The notes under the pieces: model-generated
Databases searched by the model: none
What the model saw: the letters and a program-made list of their open reading frames with translations, nothing else
Told to the model about the DNA's origin: nothing
Source: JAWPMT01 sp965267435
GTDB lineage: Bacteria > Bacteroidota > Bacteroidia > Cytophagales > Cyclobacteriaceae
NCBI GenBank assembly: GCA_965267435.1
Contig: OZ253960.1
Span: forward strand, 372,001-436,000
DNA length: 64,000 nucleotides
Reading direction: 5' to 3'
Shown: positions 59,316 through 64,000 of the stretch, in pieces
How positions within the stretch are numbered: position 1 is the stretch's first letter
How the letters are laid out: every line of letters starts with the position of its first letter
Program-made: the position numbers and the translations under genes

Positions 59316-60068
59316 TTATTCTGGGCTGTAAATCTTTTGCATCAACCTTGTGGCAAAAACAAAGTCATTCAGCTCCTTTACCTTGGAATGGGTAATCTCT
59401 TCGTTGCTCCCTTCCCATACTTTCTGGCCTTCGAAGAGGAACATGATGTTGTCGCCGATCTCAATCACGGAGTTCATATCGTGCGTGACGACAACAGTGG
59501 TCATGTTGTATTCATCGGTGATATCCTTGATCAGGTTGTCTATTTTGATTGCTGTTTGGGGGTCCAGTCCGGAGTTAGGTTCGTCACAGAATAGGTATTT
59601 CGGATTGTTGACGATGGCGCGGGCGATGCCGACGCGCTTTTTCATTCCTCCGCTGATTTCCGAGGGCATCTTCTTATTGACACCGCTCAGGCCCACACGG
59701 TCCAGGCAGAAGTTGACTCTTTCGAGTTTTTCTTCATTGGGCATTTTGGTGAGCACATTGAGGGGAAACATCACATTTTGCTCGACCGTCTTGCTGTCAA
59801 ATAGTGCCCCTCCCTGAAACAACATGCCTATCTCCCGGCGGATTTCTGTCTGTACGTCTTTGTCTCCGGCGGTGAAGTCGCGATTGTCAAACAATACCTG
59901 ACCCTCATCTGGTTGCACGAGACCAACGATACATTTCAGCAGTACGCTCTTGCCTGTGCCACTGGCGCCAATGATCAAATTGGCTTGCCCTCTTTCAAAG
60001 TGACCACTTACGTCTTTGAGCACCTCTTTATCTTGAAAAGCCTTCGATATGTTATGTACTTGGATCAT
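59316..60068 (-). CDS. mlaF: MlaF-type ABC transporter ATPase
   Basis: The 250-residue ATPase has Walker A LIIGASGTGKSVLLKCIVGL, the signature EISGGMKKRVGIARAIVNNP, and Walker B KYLFCDEPNSGLDPQTAIKI. The SGGMKKR and PNSGLDP forms are typical of MlaF/TtgA, the ATPase of the Mla phospholipid transport system. It overlaps the mlaE-like gene by four bases, so the two are coupled. The MCE-domain partner (MlaD) is not next to it. Confidence 0.9.
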   Translation of the reverse strand: MIQVHNISKAFQDKEVLKDVSGHFERGQANLIIGASGTGKSVLLKCIVGLVQPDEGQVLFDNRDFTAGDKDVQTEIRREIGMLFQGGALFDSKTVEQNVMFPLNVLTKMPNEEKLERVNFCLDRVGLSGVNKKMPSEISGGMKKRVGIARAIVNNPKYLFCDEPNSGLDPQTAIKIDNLIKDITDEYNMTTVVVTHDMNSVIEIGDNIMFLFEGQKVWEGSNEEITHSKVKELNDFVFATRLMQKIYSPE

Positions 60069-60811
60069 GACAGGGTAAGGAATTCTGCAAGAAGTTGTGC
60101 CAGGATGTAGTCAGCGAACAAGATACCAATACAACTATTGGTCACTGCACTCGTGGAAGCAATACCCACCTCTAATGCCCCGCCGCGAGTATAAAAACCC
60201 TTGAAGGAAGAAATGGAGGCGACCACAAAAGCGAAAGTATACGATTTGATCATGGCGAACTTGACGCTAAATGGCAAAAATTCTGAGCGAATCCCCAGAA
60301 TGTAGTCTTCACCGGTGATAACGCCCGCGATCTGGCCCGCGAGATATCCGCCATAGAGGCTCAGGAAAATGGACATTATCACCAGCATCGGGTACATGAT
60401 CAAAGAAGCCAGAATTTTGGGCAGCACTAGGTAGGATGTCGCATTGATGCCCATAACTTCCAGCGCATCGATTTGCTCCGTGATGCGCATGGTCCCCAAT
60501 TCACCGGCAATGTTGGAGCCCACTTTTCCCGCAAAGACAATGGCGAGTATCGTTGGCGAAAGTTCCAGTAGGGTCATGTCTCTTACTACGAGTGAGATCA
60601 CCGGGTCAGGGATGAATGGACTGATGAGGTTGTAGGCCGTCTGGATGGTTGTCACAGCACCCATGAAGAGCGAGATGATCGTGACGATGAAGACGGAGTT
60701 GAACCCGACTTTGATACACTCATCGATGGTCAGCCGAAGGTAGGTTCGAAAGCTTTCGGTTCTTTTGAAAAGGTTGCCTATGAATATGACGTAAAGACCT
60801 ATGCTCTTCAT
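60065..60811 (-). CDS. mlaE: MlaE-type permease
   Basis: The 248 residues from ATG 60811 (longer in-frame starts lack support) form an MlaE/DUF140 permease. RTYLRLTIDECIKVGFNSVF is the N-terminal elbow helix, SPTILAIVFAGKVGSNIAGE followed by LGTMRITEQIDALEVMGINA is the conserved core loop, and SFKGFYTRGGALEVGIASTS is near the end. MlaE binds phospholipid between the membrane leaflets and works with MlaF. It is divergent from the short-chain dehydrogenase gene. Confidence 0.92.
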   Translation of the reverse strand: MKSIGLYVIFIGNLFKRTESFRTYLRLTIDECIKVGFNSVFIVTIISLFMGAVTTIQTAYNLISPFIPDPVISLVVRDMTLLELSPTILAIVFAGKVGSNIAGELGTMRITEQIDALEVMGINATSYLVLPKILASLIMYPMLVIMSIFLSLYGGYLAGQIAGVITGEDYILGIRSEFLPFSVKFAMIKSYTFAFVVASISSFKGFYTRGGALEVGIASTSAVTNSCIGILFADYILAQLLAEFLTLS

Positions 60812-60902
60812 GCAGATCCTTTGTTCGACGGTGTCGTAGCGAAGAAATTGATCGTTAGTGTTTGAATACTTCGAAATTACGTGAAAAGGACGATATACCT
60901 TA

Positions 60903-60910
60903 TAACTTTG
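60903..60910 (+). promoter_or_regulatory. Bacteroidota-type -7 element of the short-chain dehydrogenase gene
   Basis: TAACTTTG matches TAnnTTTG exactly, 23 bases before ATG 60934. No clear -33 TTTG is at the right distance. The location supports ATG 60934 over the earlier in-frame ATG 60862. Confidence 0.6.
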
Positions 60911-60933
60911 CCGCTCACAATAGATACGCAACT

Positions 60934-61638
60934 ATGGAAAAACTCGCTGTAGTCACGGGGGGAACGAAGGGTATTGGAAAGGCGGTAACCGAAATATTTG
61001 CTGCCAATGGGTACGCTGTGGCGACCTGTGCGCGAAGCGAGGAGGATCTGGCTTCACTGAAGCAGGAGCTCGAGTCGCAATACGAATCCAGGATCCATAC
61101 TTTCCCCGCCGATCTCTCGAAACGAAAGGACATCGATGACTTCCTGGATTTTGTGACGCTTACTGGAAAGAGCCTGGAAGTGCTTGTCAATAATACCGGA
61201 GTGTTCATTCCAGGGGAAGTCCAAAGTGAGGATGAGGCCGTACTGCAGCAGCTACTCGAGACCAACCTCATGTCTGCCTACCATATCACGAGGGGGCTAC
61301 TGCCACCCATGAAGAAAAATAAAAAGGGAGACATCTTCAATGTTTGCTCCACAGCCAGTCTTGAAGCCTATCCCAACGGAGGGTCCTACAGCGTATCGAA
61401 ATTCGCGTTGTACGGATTATCGCAAGTCCTGCGGCAGGAACTTCGCACGGAGGGGATTCGAGTCACCGCGGTGATCCCCGGCCCGACCTTCACACCAAGT
61501 TGGGACGGTGTCGATGTGGATGAGGAGCGCCTGATGAAGGCCTCGGATATTGCGCATATGGTATGGGCTGCTTCGCAGTTGAGCCCTGGAAGCGTGGTGG
61601 AGGATATTGTGATGAGGCCCCAATTGGGAGATTTGTGA
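60934..61638 (+). CDS. Short-chain dehydrogenase/reductase
   Basis: The 234 residues have the classical SDR fold: LAVVTGGTKGIGKAVTEIFA for NAD(P), the NNTG motif (VLVNNTGVFIPGEV; Thr replaces the usual Ala), the catalytic Ser in NVCSTASLEAYPNGG, and Tyr-x3-Lys in SYSVSKFALYGLSQVLRQEL. The arginine after the first strands (CARSEEDL) hints at NADP. The substrate is unknown. It starts at ATG 60934 behind a -7 match and lies 62 bases ahead of ispG. Confidence 0.92.
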   Translation: MEKLAVVTGGTKGIGKAVTEIFAANGYAVATCARSEEDLASLKQELESQYESRIHTFPADLSKRKDIDDFLDFVTLTGKSLEVLVNNTGVFIPGEVQSEDEAVLQQLLETNLMSAYHITRGLLPPMKKNKKGDIFNVCSTASLEAYPNGGSYSVSKFALYGLSQVLRQELRTEGIRVTAVIPGPTFTPSWDGVDVDEERLMKASDIAHMVWAASQLSPGSVVEDIVMRPQLGDL

Positions 61639-61700
61639 GCGTGAACAAAACCAAGCAGTCGCCTCTGAAGTTTAAGTGTTGAATCTAGTTCGTCGATACC

Positions 61701-63674
61701 ATGGATTTTGAGCAGGCTGTAGCCTCGACCAAAAAGTACTGTCAAAGCCTCACGAGTTATCATCGCCGGAGGACAAGAGTGGTAAATATCGGAGGTACGC
61801 CATTGGGTGGTGAAAATCCTATCCGTGTGCAATCCATGACGACTGTCGATACGATGGATACGGAGGGGTCGATAGCGCAATCCATCAGAATGATCGAGGC
61901 CGGCTGTGAATATGTGCGAATCACTGCCCCGAGTATCAAGGAAGCTCAAAACCTGGAGGAAATAAAGAAAGGTCTGCGCGCCCGAGGTTACGACACACCA
62001 CTCGTAGCTGATATTCACTTCACACCGAACGCTGCAGAACTTGCTGCCAGAATTGTGGAGAAAGTCCGCGTCAATCCTGGGAATTACGCCGACAAGAAGA
62101 AATTTGAAGAGATAGAATACACCGATTCCAGCTATCAGCAGGAGTTGGAGCGTATTCGTGAGAAGTTCACACCCCTCGTCCAGATCTGCAAAGAGTATGG
62201 GACGGCCATGCGCATTGGTACCAACCATGGCTCGCTGTCCGACCGGATCATGAGCCGCTACGGTGATACGCCAATGGGTATGGTCGAGTCGGCGCTGGAG
62301 TTTTTGCGTATCTGCGAAGACCTCAACTACTACGATATTGTGCTCTCCATGAAGGCCAGCAATACCCAGATTATGGTGCAGGCTTACAGGCTACTTGTAC
62401 AGAAGATGGAGGAGGAGGGATTGCAACCGTATCCCTTGCACTTGGGAGTGACGGAAGCTGGGGAAGCAGAAGATGGACGGATCAAATCCGCCGTCGGCAT
62501 CGGTACATTGCTGGAGGATGGCCTTGGTGATACGGTGCGCGTTAGCCTTACTGAAGAGCCCGAGGCTGAGGCGCCGGTGGCAGCGTCGCTGGTGAATCAA
62601 GTGTCGGCTCGCGAAGGTCATGCGCCCATACCTACACTTGTGGAGTACCCCATCGATCCTTTTTCATACAATCGACGGCAGTCGCGTGAGGTGGCCAATT
62701 TTGGCCATGACAATGTGCCGCGGGTGATTGCTGATTTCAGTGCCAGGGGTGTCACCGACGTCAAAGACCTTAAGAGTATTGGTCACTTCTATCTTCCGGA
62801 ATTGGACAAGTGGAGTATGAATGACCTCGGCGCTGACTACATCTATTCCGGGGCCAGGCCGATCGGCTTCATGTTGCCGAATGGCTTGAAAGAGATACTC
62901 GACTATGATCATTGGATGAGTGCCGATGACAACGAGAACAAGTACCCGATGCTGACGGTGAGTGAGCTACTGGACGGAGCGATGTTGCATCCAACTCTCA
63001 ATTTCCTGAGTCTATCTACAAACGAATTTCTGGAGGCGTGGGACGAGATCCAGAGCGGCCCGTTTGTGTTGGTAGTACGAACCGACAATGCTCACGCCAT
63101 GGCCGACCTTCGTGCGTTCACGGCCCGGTTGATGAGTCAGTACATTGAATCACCGGTGGTGTTTCACCGAGCCTATGAACTCCCAAATGATGACACGTTG
63201 ATGCTTCGTGCTTCGACGGATTTTGGTGGGCTGTTGATCGACGGTTTGGGCGATGGGGTCATGTTGTCCTCAATGGCCGGCAATCAGGACCTGGGAATGA
63301 TCAAGAGCCAAAATGAGATCTGCTTCGGAATATTACAGGCGGCCAGAACACGTATCACAAAGACTGAATACATCTCTTGCCCTTCCTGTGGTCGAACTTT
63401 GTTTGATCTACAGGAAACCACGGCGATGATCCGCAAGCGCACGGATCACCTCAAGGGAATCAAGATTGGTATCATGGGCTGCATCGTCAATGGACCGGGT
63501 GAGATGGCTGATGCCGACTACGGGTATGTAGGTTCCGGCAAAGGAAAGATAACGCTCTATAAGGGCAAGGAAGTAGTAAAGAGGTCGGTACCTTCGGAAC
63601 GAGCATTGGATGAACTCATCGACCTTATCCGCGACGATGGTGCCTGGACTGAACCCGAGCATGTAAATGAATGA
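61701..63674 (+). CDS. ispG: 4-hydroxy-3-methylbut-2-enyl-diphosphate synthase, long form
   Basis: IspG (GcpE) reduces methylerythritol cyclodiphosphate to HMBPP in the MEP isoprenoid pathway, using a 4Fe-4S cluster. At 657 residues this is the three-domain form found in Bacteroidota, Chlamydiae and plants, with an inserted domain (about residues 290-530) between the TIM barrel and the cluster domain. The barrel shows PIRVQSMTTVDTMDTEGSIA, YVRITAPSIKEAQNL and RVNPGNYADKK. The cluster ligands are in SCPSCGRTLFDLQ (about 558) and IMGCIVNGPGEMADADYGYV (about 592). The next gene starts 8 bases before its end. Confidence 0.97.
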   Translation: MDFEQAVASTKKYCQSLTSYHRRRTRVVNIGGTPLGGENPIRVQSMTTVDTMDTEGSIAQSIRMIEAGCEYVRITAPSIKEAQNLEEIKKGLRARGYDTPLVADIHFTPNAAELAARIVEKVRVNPGNYADKKKFEEIEYTDSSYQQELERIREKFTPLVQICKEYGTAMRIGTNHGSLSDRIMSRYGDTPMGMVESALEFLRICEDLNYYDIVLSMKASNTQIMVQAYRLLVQKMEEEGLQPYPLHLGVTEAGEAEDGRIKSAVGIGTLLEDGLGDTVRVSLTEEPEAEAPVAASLVNQVSAREGHAPIPTLVEYPIDPFSYNRRQSREVANFGHDNVPRVIADFSARGVTDVKDLKSIGHFYLPELDKWSMNDLGADYIYSGARPIGFMLPNGLKEILDYDHWMSADDNENKYPMLTVSELLDGAMLHPTLNFLSLSTNEFLEAWDEIQSGPFVLVVRTDNAHAMADLRAFTARLMSQYIESPVVFHRAYELPNDDTLMLRASTDFGGLLIDGLGDGVMLSSMAGNQDLGMIKSQNEICFGILQAARTRITKTEYISCPSCGRTLFDLQETTAMIRKRTDHLKGIKIGIMGCIVNGPGEMADADYGYVGSGKGKITLYKGKEVVKRSVPSERALDELIDLIRDDGAWTEPEHVNE

Positions 63675-63915
63675 TGAAATGAGTACAGAGGAGCAAAGCA
63701 ATCAACCTGTCAATACTACTGACGATGGCCAACGTCCCGGTATAGGATATTACTTCGGACTAAAGGAGGTCGCTACCTACTTCTTTCGCAAGAAAGACCC
63801 CAATCGACCCAAGAATATCAACTTGCGCATGATGCACGGGATCAACAAGATCTCCATCATCATGTTTCTGATCGCTGTGATCGTGATGGTCGTGAGAGCG
63901 ATCATCAGATCTTAA
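63667..63915 (+). CDS. Small DUF6728-like membrane protein
   Basis: The 82 residues have a polar, Gln/Asn-rich start, then GYYFGLKEVATYFFRKKDPN and the conserved-looking RPKNINLRMMHGINKISIIM. One membrane helix (about 62-79) and a basic end follow. I recall this pattern as DUF6728, a Bacteroidota family of unknown function. It overlaps ispG by eight bases. Its TAA overlaps the stop of the convergent gene at the right edge by four bases. Confidence 0.72.
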   Translation: MNDEMSTEEQSNQPVNTTDDGQRPGIGYYFGLKEVATYFFRKKDPNRPKNINLRMMHGINKISIIMFLIAVIVMVVRAIIRS

Positions 63916-64000
63916 GCGGACTGAGAAATCTTCTTCAGGGCATGTAAGGCTTCCTTTGCGTGGCGATCCACTCGTAGCGCTGAGTTGAAGGTGTGAACAA
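63912..64000 (-). CDS. C-terminus of a gene cut by the right edge
   Basis: The minus strand is open from the right edge to TAA at 63912-63914, giving 28 residues (HTFNSALRVDRHAKEALHAL, then KKISQSA). The helical, charged character and the exact 4-base convergent overlap with the preceding gene support a real gene end. Too little is visible to name it. Confidence 0.5.
   Translation of the reverse strand, partial: VHTFNSALRVDRHAKEALHALKKISQSA

Noticed and set aside
61386..62228. Long minus-strand frame (280 codons)
   Set aside because: Antisense to the short-chain dehydrogenase and ispG genes, both with clear catalytic motifs.
1..64000. CRISPR arrays, insertion sequences, prophage, toxin-antitoxin or defence islands
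   Set aside because: No regular repeat-spacer pattern, transposase, integrase, phage structural gene or recognised defence domain was found. The gene content is core metabolism, envelope and respiration.

Overview
The window is chromosomal DNA of a Bacteroidota bacterium, most likely a marine-type Cytophagales relative (order inferred, not tested). The evidence is an alternative complex III plus caa3-type oxidase cluster in the Bacteroidota order, the long form of IspG, a GSCFA protein, signal peptidase I with an N-terminal membrane extension, -7 elements of the TAnnTTTG type, and scarce Shine-Dalgarno sequences. It reads as core genome: no tRNA, rRNA, CRISPR array, insertion sequence or prophage was recognised.

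Layout. 1-4725 (minus): start of priA (cut by the left edge), a thioredoxin-fold DUF255 lipoprotein and a GSCFA protein. 4738-5894 (minus): rpsF-rpsR-rplI with promoter and terminator. 5900-6269: a gene-free, structured stretch. 6270-8450 (minus): coiled-coil membrane protein, methyltransferase, apaG. 8601-9458 (plus): ung and a 48-residue membrane microprotein. 9467-13929 (minus): parA-parB-DUF5683 protein-dapB-lepB. 14072-17648 (minus): yidC with terminator, and pyrG with promoter. 17663-20256 (minus): ECF sigma factor, acidic anti-sigma-like protein, basic Spy-like protein, outer-membrane protein. 20467-23198 (plus): a polyprenyl-phosphate sugar synthase-like GT2 and a TMTC-like membrane glycosyltransferase with TPRs. 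23248-27241: amidohydrolase, MarR regulator, universal stress protein, serine-type aminotransferase. 27501-29871 (minus): a cysteine-less bacilliredoxin-like protein and a phosphoserine phosphatase/phosphoglycerate dehydrogenase fusion. 29904-32375 (plus): serine hydrolase and ketopantoate reductase-like protein.

32376-49466 (plus) is the respiratory island. A 530-base leader carries a 23-bp palindrome and a good promoter, followed by actA-B-C-D-E-F, coxB, coxA, ctaA, ctaB, two subunit III genes, subunit IV, a reduced SCO-like gene, DUF420, a CxxC membrane protein and DUF983. Together these oxidise quinol, pass electrons through haem c to a CuA/haem a3-CuB oxidase, and make haem A. 49488-56427 (plus) holds a 1183-residue NtrY-like histidine kinase whose 3' end overlaps a large outer-membrane protein gene. 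56424-60811 (minus): M16 peptidase and an MlaFE-type ABC pair. 60934-63915 (plus): short-chain dehydrogenase, ispG and a small membrane protein. The C-terminus of one more minus-strand gene enters from the right edge.

I did not find a clear-cut new defence or mobile system. The best leads are small departures inside ordinary clusters: a SCO-like protein without its copper motif, a bacilliredoxin-like protein without cysteine, an EF-hand loop inside DUF420, a Fur/PerR-like palindrome ahead of the respiratory island, the acidic/basic pairing in the ECF operon, and two structured repeat-like intergenic elements.
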